In this document: positions 33,970-41,605 of the stretch, piece by piece
Position numbering within the stretch: position 1 is the first letter of the stretch
How the letters are laid out: each line of letters opens with the position of its first letter
NCBI RefSeq assembly: GCF_014203855.1
Contig: NZ_JACHJV010000001.1
Location: forward strand, 4,340,001 to 4,404,000
DNA length: 64,000 nucleotides
Direction: 5' to 3'
From: Kitasatospora kifunensis
GTDB lineage: Bacteria > Actinomycetota > Actinomycetes > Streptomycetales > Streptomycetaceae
Made by a program: the position numbers and the translations under genes
The notes under the pieces: model-generated
What the model saw: the letters and a program-made list of their open reading frames with translations, nothing else
Database searches by the model: none
Told to the model about the DNA's origin: nothing

Positions 33970-34001
33970 TCAGGGCCATGCCGTCGAAGGAGTCATGACC
34001 C

Positions 34002-34256
34002 ATGCGTTTGATTGTCGCAGGCCAGGAGGCCTGTACGCGCCGCGAGTTCGAGGAACTCGCCCTCGGCGTCGACCTGAGCGTCGACGCTGACCCGTCCACC
34101 GGTCGACCGGCTGAGTCGCTGCCGGACAAGCGGGCCTGCCTTGACGTGGCCCGCGAGGTCGTTCACGACCTTGACCCGACCGGCCGGCGCTTCGCCGCCC
34201 GGCTGCTGCGCAGTGCGGACCGTGCCCGGGTGCTGACCTGGAAGGAGGCCGCGTGA
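34002..34256 (+). CDS. Small hypothetical protein of the transfer region
   Basis: 84 residues (MRLIVAGQEACTRREFEELA…). AAGGAG eight bases upstream sets the start. The C-terminal half resembles a helical bundle (REVVHDLDPTGRRFAARLLR). I do not recognise a family. Its stop overlaps the start of the WhiB-like gene (TGATG). Confidence 0.7.
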   Translation: MRLIVAGQEACTRREFEELALGVDLSVDADPSTGRPAESLPDKRACLDVAREVVHDLDPTGRRFAARLLRSADRARVLTWKEAA

Positions 34257-34621
34257 TGAACACGATGCACTCGCTGGCCCTGGTCGGGGCGCGGAACGCG
34301 GACCCGTCCGCTCGGCTGGTCCGGCAGGACTTCGAAGAGGCCACCCGCGCCGCCTCGGGCGGTCTGCCCGGGGCCGCGTGCCGCGGCGCCGACCCGGAGC
34401 TGTTCTTCTGCTCGTCTGAGGACGCCGCCGAGCGGCAGTTCGCCGAGCGGCGGGCCAAGCAGATCTGCGCCGGGTGCCCGGTGCGCGATGCGTGCCTGGC
34501 CGGCGCGCTGGAGCGGCGGGAGCGGTTCGGGATCTGGGCCGGGCTGACCACCCAGGAGCGCCGCCGGCTCATGTCGGCCGAGTCGAAGCAGCGGGCGCAG
34601 GCCAAGGCGGCCGGCCGGTGA
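34256..34621 (+). CDS. WhiB-family iron–sulfur regulator carried by the AICE
   Basis: 121 residues from ATG 34256 (AGGAGG upstream; GTG 34253 is possible). The four Cys of the [4Fe-4S] ligand set are present: ACRG, then CAGCPVRDAC with its partner. GIWAGL corresponds to the G[VI]W(G/A)G turn. WhiB proteins bind the primary sigma factor and adjust transcription. A copy in the transfer operon could adapt host transcription during mating or report on redox state; that is inference. Confidence 0.85.
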   Translation: MNTMHSLALVGARNADPSARLVRQDFEEATRAASGGLPGAACRGADPELFFCSSEDAAERQFAERRAKQICAGCPVRDACLAGALERRERFGIWAGLTTQERRRLMSAESKQRAQAKAAGR

Positions 34622-34813
34622 GCGCCGAGACCGGGCCCGCGCTGTCGCCCTCGGGCGCGCTCATGCGCGATGTGCTGGCCCGCACCGCGGACCTGACGAC
34701 GATGGTCGAGCGCCACCTGACGACCATCCACCAGCCCCGGCCGCGCAGCCGAAGGCGCCCTCGGAGGCGGCGGCGCTCACGGCGCTCACGGGGGCGCTGC
34801 TGGTGCTCACGAC
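34618..34813 (+). other. Probable N-terminal coding segment of the SpdB-like gene, out of frame
   Basis: GTG 34618 overlaps the WhiB stop (GTGA) and encodes SAETGPALSPSGALMRDVLA then RTADLTTMVERHLTTIHQPR, which looks coding. After about 34740 this frame turns Arg-rich, while ALTALTGALLVLT (34770s) and then the downstream gene are in other frames. One or two base changes may have split an originally longer gene. Confidence 0.4.
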
Positions 34814-35863
34814 GTGCTCATCGCTGCGGGGGTGGGGGCCGTGACGATGCTGTCGCGCCCGGATCCGCGGGTGAGGTCGGCGGAGCGGGCCTTGTCCGCC
34901 GGGACGTGGACGATCACGGCCGGGGCGGTGCTCTACAGCGTGCTCACGGTGACCCCGCTCGCCGCCGGACACACCCCGAAGGGCTGGGAGTGGACGGCCC
35001 CGATCCTGCCTCTGGTGGCAGACGCGGCGGTCGTGATCGTGGTCCGGATGGACAGCATCCTGGCCACGCTCGAAGGCGACGGCGGCCGGTGGCCGGACGT
35101 GCTGCGCTGGATGACCGGGCTCATGACGCTGCTGCTCAACGTGGGTCTGTCGGCTCTTCACCACGATCTGGTGGGGGTGGCGGTCCACTCGGTGGCGCCA
35201 CTTCTGCTGATCGTCACGGCGGAGACCTCACTCGCCTACCGACGGGCGATCCGGGCGGCCCTGAGCGCCCGTGAGACCGCTGAGCGGGCCGAGCGCGCCG
35301 AGCGCGACCGCCAGGCCCAGGAGCGCCGGGAGCGGGAGCGCGAGGAGCGGCTGGCCGAGCGCGAGCGGGCTGACCGCAGCGAGCGTGAGCGCCGTGACCA
35401 CGAGGCCAAGCTGGCCCGTGAGGAGCGTGAGCACACCGCCCGGCTGGCCCGCGAGGACCGCGAGGCAGCCGACCGGCGTGAGGCCGCTGAGCGGGACGAG
35501 CGGTTTCGTCGGGAGGCCGAGGAGCGGGACGAGCGTGGACGCCGTGAGCGCGAGATGAGCGAGTGTGAGCGCCGTGAGCGCGAGGAGCGCGAAGCCCGCG
35601 AGCGGCAGGAGCGCGAGCGGGCCGAGCAGATGCGCGAGTGGCTGCTGACCGGCCCGCCGGCGACCGAGCGGATCGCGGAGGAGCGGGCGCGTGAGGCGGC
35701 CCGGCTGGCGTTCATGGCCGGGCTGCCGCAGCGGCTCGCGGTCGAGCGCACCGGCTGGTCGACCGGCTGGATCGCGGCCCGCTACAAGGAGGCCGCGGGC
35801 GACCCGGCCACCGTCGACAAGGTCTTGGCCGAGATCGGCGCGAGCGCCGGAGAGGAGAACTGA
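34814..35863 (+). CDS. SpdB/DUF2637-like membrane protein with long charged helix and C-terminal HTH
   Basis: 349 residues from GTG 34814, which lacks a good ribosome site. Four hydrophobic segments in the first 150 residues (TWTITAGAVLYSVLTVTPLA, APILPLVADAAVVIVV, WMTGLMTLLLNVGLSAL, SVAPLLLIVTAET) fit the DUF2637/Spd family that helps plasmids spread along mycelium. Residues about 160–290 are almost only Glu, Arg, Ala and Asp (a single alpha helix or coiled coil). The tail (LPQRLAVERTGWSTGWIAAR) looks like a helix-turn-helix. Upstream codons are shifted out of frame, so this copy may be N-terminally damaged. Confidence 0.7.
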   Translation: MLIAAGVGAVTMLSRPDPRVRSAERALSAGTWTITAGAVLYSVLTVTPLAAGHTPKGWEWTAPILPLVADAAVVIVVRMDSILATLEGDGGRWPDVLRWMTGLMTLLLNVGLSALHHDLVGVAVHSVAPLLLIVTAETSLAYRRAIRAALSARETAERAERAERDRQAQERREREREERLAERERADRSERERRDHEAKLAREEREHTARLAREDREAADRREAAERDERFRREAEERDERGRREREMSECERREREEREARERQERERAEQMREWLLTGPPATERIAEERAREAARLAFMAGLPQRLAVERTGWSTGWIAARYKEAAGDPATVDKVLAEIGASAGEEN

Positions 35864-36291
35864 TGTCGCACGACGCCGTGCCGCCCGCCGTGCGGGTGGT
35901 CTCGTTCGGGTTCCTGCACGGCGCCCCGCCGGAGGGCGCGCACCTGGTGCTGGACCTGCGCCACCACTTCCGCGACCCGCACGTTGATCCGGCCCTGCGC
36001 TACCTGACCGCGCACGACGAGCCGGTGCGCCGCGCGGTCCTGACCACCCCCGGCATCCGCGAGCTGATCGCCTGCACCGCCGGCGCGGTGGAGGCCTTCG
36101 ACCTGGGCCCCTTCCGCGGACCGGTGCTCATCGCGGTCGGCTGCGCGGGCGGCCGGCATCGGGCCGCGACGGTGGCCATGGTGCTGGCGGACCGGCTGCG
36201 CAAGCTCGGCCTGAGTGTGGAGCTGGTGCACCGCGACCTGGACAAGCAGGTCGTGGAGCGCGCCAGGTCGACGGCCGCGAAGGGATGCTGA
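35863..36291 (+). CDS. RapZ C-terminal-domain-like protein
   Basis: 142 residues; start overlaps the previous stop (TGATG) with GAGGAG upstream. It matches the C-terminal domain of RapZ: VVSFGFLHGAPPEGAHLVLD, LRHHFRDPHVDPALRYLTAH, VLIAVGCAGGRHRAATVAMV. The N-terminal P-loop kinase domain of full RapZ is absent. In E. coli this domain binds small RNAs and RNase E; in an AICE its role is unknown and may concern RNA or nucleotide signalling during transfer. Confidence 0.8.
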   Translation: MSHDAVPPAVRVVSFGFLHGAPPEGAHLVLDLRHHFRDPHVDPALRYLTAHDEPVRRAVLTTPGIRELIACTAGAVEAFDLGPFRGPVLIAVGCAGGRHRAATVAMVLADRLRKLGLSVELVHRDLDKQVVERARSTAAKGC

Positions 36292-36293
36292 CC

Positions 36294-36530
36294 ATGGGAA
36301 ACATGCCCGAGTGGATGCGCGGCCACCTGCCGCCCGCCTCGCCCGCGCCGCGTCGTGTGGGGCCGCTTCGCCGGTTCCTGGACGCGCTGGGCGGCTACCG
36401 CACCTACCTGTGCCCGGTCCCTGACTGCACCGTGCGGGTTCGGGTGCGCGGCCTGGACGCCGGAGAGCATCGCCACTACCAGGAGCTGGCCGCCGACCAC
36501 GGCCGCCATCAGGGCCGGTGCATCCGGTGA
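36294..36530 (+). CDS. Small zinc-ribbon-like protein
   Basis: 78 residues from ATG 36294 (ATG 36285 also possible). CPVPDC near the middle and H/C residues at the end (ADHGRHQGRC) resemble a degenerate zinc ribbon. No family recognised. The gene overlaps neither start by more than four bases and sits in the transfer operon. Confidence 0.6.
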   Translation: MGNMPEWMRGHLPPASPAPRRVGPLRRFLDALGGYRTYLCPVPDCTVRVRVRGLDAGEHRHYQELAADHGRHQGRCIR

Positions 36531-36673
36531 GCGGCGCCACCACCATGGCGCTGACCGGTCGACTGCGCAAGCTCGGCCTGTCCGCCGCCGTGGACCACCG
36601 TGACCTCGCCCTGCCCGTGGCGGAACACACCACAGACGGACACCCCACCCATGCCCCCAACTCCCAGCCCTGA
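36527..36673 (+). CDS. 48-aa ORF resembling the RapZ-like tail
   Basis: GTG 36527 overlaps the previous stop (GTGA). The segment MALTGRLRKLGLSAAVDHRD parallels MVLADRLRKLGLSVELVHRD of the RapZ-like gene just upstream, so it appears to be a duplicated fragment of that gene's 3' end. It may be translated but is unlikely to fold independently. Confidence 0.45.
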   Translation: MSGATTMALTGRLRKLGLSAAVDHRDLALPVAEHTTDGHPTHAPNSQP

Positions 36674-36687
36674 CCGGAGGATTCGTC

Positions 36688-37293
36688 ATGCCTCGTAGTC
36701 GTACAACGAAGGTGCGCATACCCGGCCAGCGCGGCCGGCGCTCAGCTCCGGCCTCGCATGTGCTCGACCTGGGCCGCGGCATGGCGCCGCTGGTCGTGGT
36801 CGTCCCCCGCCAGCGCCCGCTCAGCGCCCGGCTCGCCCTCGCGGCGGGCGATGCGCTGTGGCGCCACCGCGCCGCCATGGCCCCGTCCTGGGCCGGGCTC
36901 GGTGTCTTCACCGCGGCCGGGCTGCTGTCCGTCGCCGCCCCGGCCAGCAGCCTGCTGTTCGGGAGCGCGGCCGTGTTGCTGCCCGCCGGGTGGGTGGTGG
37001 TCAAGCGCCGTCACCCGCGCTCGGCGGTGCGGCGCAAGGCCCGCGCCAACGCCCAGGCTGTCGCTGCCTGGTCGGCTGGGCTGGCGTGGTCGGCCGCCGC
37101 CGTGTGGGCCGGACCGGCCACCGCCACGCTCGGCCTGCTGTGGCTGGCCGGGACGCTCACCGCCCAGTTCCTCTGGTGGCGCCGGCGCCGGGTCGATCAC
37201 GCCCTGGCCGGCGCTCCGGTCATCCCCGGTAAGAGCACCAACACGGGCGCGACGGCTGACGCTGTCTCGTTCGACAAGCCCACCCACCACTGA
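36688..37293 (+). CDS. Membrane protein of the transfer operon
   Basis: 201 residues; GGAGG upstream of ATG. A basic N terminus is followed by about four hydrophobic segments (GLGVFTAAGLLSVAAPASSL, LLFGSAAVLLPAGWVVV, AAWSAGLAWSAAAVWA, ATLGLLWLAGTLTAQFLWW). Position two genes before the DNA translocase suggests a mating-pore or spread function. Family not recognised. Confidence 0.75.
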   Translation: MPRSRTTKVRIPGQRGRRSAPASHVLDLGRGMAPLVVVVPRQRPLSARLALAAGDALWRHRAAMAPSWAGLGVFTAAGLLSVAAPASSLLFGSAAVLLPAGWVVVKRRHPRSAVRRKARANAQAVAAWSAGLAWSAAAVWAGPATATLGLLWLAGTLTAQFLWWRRRRVDHALAGAPVIPGKSTNTGATADAVSFDKPTHH

Positions 37294-37310
37294 GCCCGTA
37301 GGAGATCATC

Positions 37311-37895
37311 GTGAGCACTCCGACGAACAACTTCCGCTCCGGCAACAGCGGGGCCCGGCCGAGCGGGGCGGGCCAGCAGCAGGCCCGACAGGGCGGCAAC
37401 GGGGCCGCCGGGAACTCGTACCACTTCCACTACAGCCGGGCGAAGACCAACGTGCGCGGCAACGGCCAGGCGACCGGCGCCGGGCAGGGGGCCGGGATCG
37501 GCCGCGGCCAGACCAGCGGCGGTGGCGGTCAGCAGGGCGGGCGGACGTACTCGCCGCTGGCGGACGCGGACTTCTTCACCAACGCGGACGTGCGCAACTA
37601 CTGCGAGCGGGGCCGGGCGATCCTCGCTCAGGCGAGCTTCGATCTCGCCATGGCCTACGAGGTGCTGTCCGCGGTGCTGAAGGAGGTCCCCGACCCCGAC
37701 GGCAGGCCGTTCGGGTCGCAGGCCCGTGCGCGCCGGGTGGCTCGCAACCTGAAGAAGGCCGCCGACGACGCCAAGGACTGCGCGGCGCACATCGCCCGTA
37801 CCTACGCCGCTTTCCAGCGCGAGTACGACCCTGAGCTGTCCCGGGTCGCCCGCCCGCGCCAGGCCCCGCGCCGCAACTTCAACTTCAACGACTGA
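37311..37895 (+). CDS. Transfer-operon protein with Gly/Gln-rich N terminus
   Basis: 194 residues from GTG 37311 (AGGAG upstream). Residues 1–80 are low-complexity Gly/Gln/Asn/Ser; residues 85–180 are helical (DFFTNADVRNYCERGRAILA, VARNLKKAADDAKDCAAHIA). Proteins of this shape are found before tra genes in Streptomyces elements. Function unknown. Confidence 0.7.
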   Translation: MSTPTNNFRSGNSGARPSGAGQQQARQGGNGAAGNSYHFHYSRAKTNVRGNGQATGAGQGAGIGRGQTSGGGGQQGGRTYSPLADADFFTNADVRNYCERGRAILAQASFDLAMAYEVLSAVLKEVPDPDGRPFGSQARARRVARNLKKAADDAKDCAAHIARTYAAFQREYDPELSRVARPRQAPRRNFNFND

Positions 37896-38027
37896 CCCCC
37901 CTGCCCGGCCGGGCCATGGGGGCGCACACCACGCCCCTGGCCACGGTCGGGTGGAGTGTGCGCGCTTGCGCCCCGGCCGGGCCCCCTCCCGCCTTCCTTC
38001 TTCGCCTGGCTTCCTGGGAGGTAGCCC

Positions 38028-40085
38028 GTGCCCCGCAATCAGCAGATGCCCATCCAGCTCGACGCTGGCACCGCTCAGCTCATGCTCGACCCCAACCAGC
38101 ACGCCGGTGGGGTCGGCGAGTACCTGCTCCACCGTGCCAAGCCCTACCTGCCGCCGTGGCTGGTCGCGGCAGGGACCGGGATCCTGTCCCTGCCCGCCCA
38201 CATGATGTGGAACGAATCCGCCGCCGGCGCGGTCGGCCTCACCCTCGCATCCCTCGGCCTGACCGCCGCGACCTGGTGGGCGGGCAAGCCCACCAGCCAG
38301 CAGCGCCGCCTGCACTCCGCGATCACGGTAGCGACCGGCACCTCTTGGTTCACTGCCGCCGCTCTGGCTGGACCCATGGCCGGGCCGCTGCCGAGCCTGT
38401 TCCTGATCGGCGCCCCGGCCATCGCCGGGACATGGAACATCCGCCAACTGCTGCGGGTCAACCCCGAAGGCGCCGGCGCGGGGGCGGACAAGGGCCTGCT
38501 GGAAAAGGTCGGCCTGGCCAAGACCATGGTCACCGCCGCCACGGTCCAGCCCAACAAGGCGAGCTTCGATCTCCAGCTCCCCCCGGGCGAGTTGACGCCT
38601 GAGGACGTCTCGAAGGCCATGCCGCGGCTGGCCGGTGCGCTGCGGGTCGCCAAGAATGCCGTGCGCGTGCTGCCGGACGCCGAGGACTCCTCGCGCGTGC
38701 AGCTGACCGTCGTCCCCAACGACCTCCTCAAAGCCGGGGTCCCCTACGCGGGCCCCTCCCACCCGGGCGGGTCGATCGCCGACCCGATCCACGTCGGGAT
38801 CTACGAGGACGGCGCCACCATGGCCCTGTTCTTCCCCGGCGAACCCGACGCGCACCGCAACGCCATGCACCTGCTGGTCATGGGGATGACCGGATCCGGC
38901 AAGTCCGAGGGCGGCATCACCGCCCTGACCGAGGTCATCACCCGCCGGGACGTGATCGTGTGGGCCTCCGATCCGGCCAAGGCCGAGCAGACCCTCGGCC
39001 CGCTGCTGCCCGCCATCGACTGGGCCGCGCTCACCATGAACGACACCAAGGCCATGATCACGGCCTTGCGCGCGGTCATCCCGGCTCGCACGTCGTGGCT
39101 GGCCAAGTACGGCTACAAGCAGTGGGAACCGGCCTGCGCTGAAACGCAGGCTGACGGCTCACCCGGGATGCCGTACCTGCTCGCCTGGTTCGAGGAGGCC
39201 GCCAAGACCATCCGCGAGACCGACGACGATGTGTTCACCGGCATCGCACAGGAGGCCCGCTCGGCCGGCATGTCACTGGTCGTCTCCCTCCAACGCGCTT
39301 CCGGCTCGCAGATCAGCACCGACACCCGCGCCTCCCTCGGATCCTCCTGGGTCTACGGGCTGCGCGACGACCGCGACGCCACCTTCGCCCTGCCGGACGA
39401 GGCACTGGACGCCGGTGCGGCTCCGCACGCGTGGAAGGACAAGAAGCCCGGCTACTCCTACCTCGTCGCCAACGGCATCCCGGAGACGTTCTGGGCCACC
39501 CCGGGCCGCGCCAGTCTCACCCCGGTCGACGAAGTCTCTTGGGCGGTGGTCGAGTTCGCGGACATCCGCGCCGCCTGCGACCCGGTCACTGGCAAGGCTG
39601 CCGCGGGTGCGGTCGGCCCGGCCTTCATCAGCCGCACCCGCTACCCCCTGCCCGCCCTGCCCACCACGCAGGACGAGCAGGACCACGACGAGGTCGGCAT
39701 CTACGAGGACCCGGAGGACGCCCCGATGGACCACGACTACGACCCCGCCGACAACGAGGACGAGGACGACGAGGAGTGGGTCGACCCGGAGGAGGAACTG
39801 CCGCCGGTCGACCGGGTGGTGCAGATCGCTCCGCCGAGGATCCCGCCGCGCACCAAGCTGAGCCAGCAGGAGGCCCGCGAGGCGATGGCCACGATCTTGG
39901 CGGAGTTCGAGGCGGCCGGCCGCAGCGCGATCGGCCCGGTGGACTTCATGGAGCACTGCGACCGGTTCAACCGCTCCCGCCAGTGGGTCTCCGGACAGGT
40001 CGCCGACATGGTCCTCACCGGCCGTCTGCGCGAGACCGACACCGCCGGCCGCTACGAGATCATCCCGTTCGACCCGGCCGCCTGA
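38028..40085 (+). CDS. TraB/TraSA-type DNA translocase (FtsK/SpoIIIE family)
   Basis: 685 residues from GTG 38028 (GGGAGG upstream). Membrane helices at about 43–60, 65–85 and 100–135, then an FtsK-like motor with Walker A GMTGSGKS at 286–293 and Walker B-type LLAWFEEA. An acidic linker (about 550–600, DEDDEEW) and a C-terminal winged helix (FNRSRQWVSGQVADMVLTGR) complete it. Streptomyces conjugation needs only this hexameric pump, which moves double-stranded DNA after reading short clt repeats with its winged helix. Palindromes directly downstream (40098–40193) are candidates for clt. Confidence 0.9.
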   Translation: MPRNQQMPIQLDAGTAQLMLDPNQHAGGVGEYLLHRAKPYLPPWLVAAGTGILSLPAHMMWNESAAGAVGLTLASLGLTAATWWAGKPTSQQRRLHSAITVATGTSWFTAAALAGPMAGPLPSLFLIGAPAIAGTWNIRQLLRVNPEGAGAGADKGLLEKVGLAKTMVTAATVQPNKASFDLQLPPGELTPEDVSKAMPRLAGALRVAKNAVRVLPDAEDSSRVQLTVVPNDLLKAGVPYAGPSHPGGSIADPIHVGIYEDGATMALFFPGEPDAHRNAMHLLVMGMTGSGKSEGGITALTEVITRRDVIVWASDPAKAEQTLGPLLPAIDWAALTMNDTKAMITALRAVIPARTSWLAKYGYKQWEPACAETQADGSPGMPYLLAWFEEAAKTIRETDDDVFTGIAQEARSAGMSLVVSLQRASGSQISTDTRASLGSSWVYGLRDDRDATFALPDEALDAGAAPHAWKDKKPGYSYLVANGIPETFWATPGRASLTPVDEVSWAVVEFADIRAACDPVTGKAAAGAVGPAFISRTRYPLPALPTTQDEQDHDEVGIYEDPEDAPMDHDYDPADNEDEDDEEWVDPEEELPPVDRVVQIAPPRIPPRTKLSQQEAREAMATILAEFEAAGRSAIGPVDFMEHCDRFNRSRQWVSGQVADMVLTGRLRETDTAGRYEIIPFDPAA

Positions 40086-40097
40086 ACGACCCAACTG

Positions 40098-40193
40098 TCA
40101 GGTGACAGGCGCCAGTCGCCGACTGTCACCTGAGGCCGATTTCCCCAGGTAACGCGTGCGCGTGAGGGGTGACAGTCGGCGACTGTCACCCCT
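40098..40193. repeat. Palindrome cluster after tra, candidate clt
   Basis: First palindrome: TCAGGTGACAG (40098–40108) paired with CTGTCACCTGA (40123–40133). Second: a perfect 29-bp dyad at 40165–40193 with 14-base arms AGGGGTGACAGTCG and CGACTGTCACCCCT. Both share GTGACAG/CTGTCAC, and a further CTGTCACCC follows at 40194. The location next to tra suits a transfer locus or a tra-operon terminator/operator. Confidence 0.55.
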
Positions 40194-40267
40194 CTGTCAC
40201 CCGCCCTGGCACCTGATCTTGCTCATCTTGACACCCCATCAGCAGGCCTCGGAGGAAACCCCTCCGG

Positions 40268-40480
40268 GTGCCAGAAGGGCCCACCGTCGTGATCGTCAGC
40301 TTCTCTACCGCGCTCTTGTTCGCCGTGATCACCATCGTGCTCGTACGCGCTGAACGCGTCAGCACCGGCAATGCGGTCCTCGTGTGGCTGTCCGGCTTCA
40401 CCATCGCCGGAACCGGCCTGGCCGGACCCGTCAACCATCTGCTCACCGCCGCGGCCGGCGCCATCGCCCACATCCACTGA
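40268..40480 (+). CDS. Small membrane protein (Spd-like)
   Basis: 70 residues from GTG 40268 (GTG 40289 is possible). Two hydrophobic helices (VIVSFSTALLFAVITIVLV and AVLVWLSGFTIAGTGLAG). Small two-helix proteins downstream of tra are typical spread (Spd) proteins. Confidence 0.6.
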   Translation: MPEGPTVVIVSFSTALLFAVITIVLVRAERVSTGNAVLVWLSGFTIAGTGLAGPVNHLLTAAAGAIAHIH

Positions 40481-40493
40481 GCCGGAGACCGGA

Positions 40494-40640
40494 ATGACCA
40501 ACCTCGTCATCACGATTGGCCTGATCACCGTGGCCGCTGTGCTCTTCCGGACCCGGCTGACCAGCTCCCTGACGTCCAGCCTCTTCCTCGCCACAGCCGT
40601 CTACGGCCTGAGCTGCTTCTCCGTCCACTTCGGGCACTGA
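40494..40640 (+). CDS. Small membrane protein (Spd-like), 48 aa
   Basis: MTNLVITIGLITVAAVLFRT then a second hydrophobic helix SSLFLATAVYGLSCFSVHF. GGAGA lies upstream of the ATG. Position suggests a spread protein. Confidence 0.6.
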   Translation: MTNLVITIGLITVAAVLFRTRLTSSLTSSLFLATAVYGLSCFSVHFGH

Positions 40641-40673
40641 CCCGCCCGCCATCGGCCAGCCAGGAGGCCCGCT

Positions 40674-41096
40674 GTGAACCCGCTCCCTCACCAGCCCATC
40701 ACGCCCGTGATCGGCTACACCGCCGACGGCCAGCCCTTCTACCTCACCCCACCCACCCCCACGGCTCAGCTCATCCCCTACCAGCCCGCCCCGATGCCGA
40801 TACCGGCCACCTCCCACCCGCCGGCCCCGGCCCAGCAAGCCCTCCTCCAGCCCTACGCCCCGGCTGCGGTGCCGGGACGTGACCCCTGGCCCGCCCGACT
40901 GCTTGCCGGAGGGCTCGGCATCGGCGGCGCCGGCATCGGCATCGGCTTCGCCGCGCAAGCCCTGGCCGCGGCCACCACCGCGGTTGCGCTCATCACCGCC
41001 GCCCTCGGCCTGCTCTACCTCCTCAAGAACGGCGCCGGCGGTGCGAGCCGTGGCGCCGTCAACGTCCACGTCAACGTCACTAACCGCAACCGCTGA
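40674..41096 (+). CDS. SpdD-like protein
   Basis: 140 residues from GTG 40674 (AGGAGG upstream). A Pro-rich N terminus precedes two glycine-rich hydrophobic helices (LLAGGLGIGGAGIGIGFAAQ, ALAAATTAVALITAALGLLY), ending SRGAVNVHVNVTNRNR. This arrangement is typical of SpdD/‘mobile element transfer’ proteins of Streptomyces plasmids and AICEs. Confidence 0.7.
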   Translation: MNPLPHQPITPVIGYTADGQPFYLTPPTPTAQLIPYQPAPMPIPATSHPPAPAQQALLQPYAPAAVPGRDPWPARLLAGGLGIGGAGIGIGFAAQALAAATTAVALITAALGLLYLLKNGAGGASRGAVNVHVNVTNRNR

Positions 41097-41116
41097 CCAG
41101 CAAAGGAGCCCCCACC

Positions 41117-41263
41117 ATGGACGACGACGCCTACTGCGACGAGTGCTGCTCCTACGACTGCCCCGGGCACTTCCTCTGCGAGGAGTGCGACGACGACATC
41201 TGAAACGAGTGCGACGGCTGCTCCTGCCCCGAATCGCCCTGCCCCGGCCTGCACTACGCGTGA
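41117..41263 (+). pseudogene. Cys-rich small protein interrupted by in-frame TGA
   Basis: ATG 41117 (AAAGGAG upstream) encodes MDDDAYCDECCSYDCPGHFL and CEECDDDI, then TGA at 41201–41203, then in the same frame NECDGCSCPESPCPGLHYA to a second TGA at 41261–41263. The second stop overlaps the next start (GTGA), which indicates that the original gene ran through. The first TGA stands where the Cys pattern predicts a Cys codon. A nonsense mutation (TGC to TGA) is most likely. Confidence 0.6.
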
Positions 41264-41475
41264 CCGGCCGCCCGCACCGGACCGACCATCCCTACAACGA
41301 CGGCCGTGAACAAGGGAGTTGGCGGGACCTCGCCGAGTCCGTCACCTGCGAGCTGATTGCTCTGCTGGCCCTGGCGTGGCTCGGGAACCTACTGTTCCGC
41401 CTCCTCCTGCCCGCGTGGCCCACACTCGCCGTTCTTCTCTGGCTCGCCCATCTGAACAGCTCATGGCTGCCCTGA
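41260..41475 (+). CDS. Small membrane protein
   Basis: 71 residues from GTG 41260. A hydrophilic N terminus precedes a long hydrophobic stretch (VTCELIALLALAWLGNLLFR, LLLPAWPTLAVLLWLAHL). Coupled by overlap to the Cys-rich ORF before it. Function unknown. Confidence 0.55.
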   Translation: MTGRPHRTDHPYNDGREQGSWRDLAESVTCELIALLALAWLGNLLFRLLLPAWPTLAVLLWLAHLNSSWLP

Positions 41476-41605
41476 ACCGCCATCCCCCCTGCCCGACCGG
41501 CCGTGCCGCCCGGATCCCGCCGCAGCCAGCGGCCGGGGACTCGGACGGCGCGGGGGACCGGACAAGATCCGCTCCCGGACCAACCACCAGCCCAAAGAGG
41601 TCACG

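Larger units (their letters stand above)
33214..34001 (+). promoter_or_regulatory. Long structured leader of the transfer operon
   Basis: Nearly 800 bp without a standard gene, reading into the transfer genes. Several stem-loops are visible, including CACCCCTTGCGGGGTG near 33466. A short ribosome-equipped leader ORF is at 33767–33805 and a strong hairpin at 33940–33969. The region may hold promoter, RNA-based control or a transfer-related origin; I cannot name an RNA family. Confidence 0.45.

Noticed and set aside
41117..41263. Selenoprotein
   Set aside because: Only the TGA position hints at it; no SECIS-like structure is evident and a point mutation is far more likely. Kept only as a low-priority observation.
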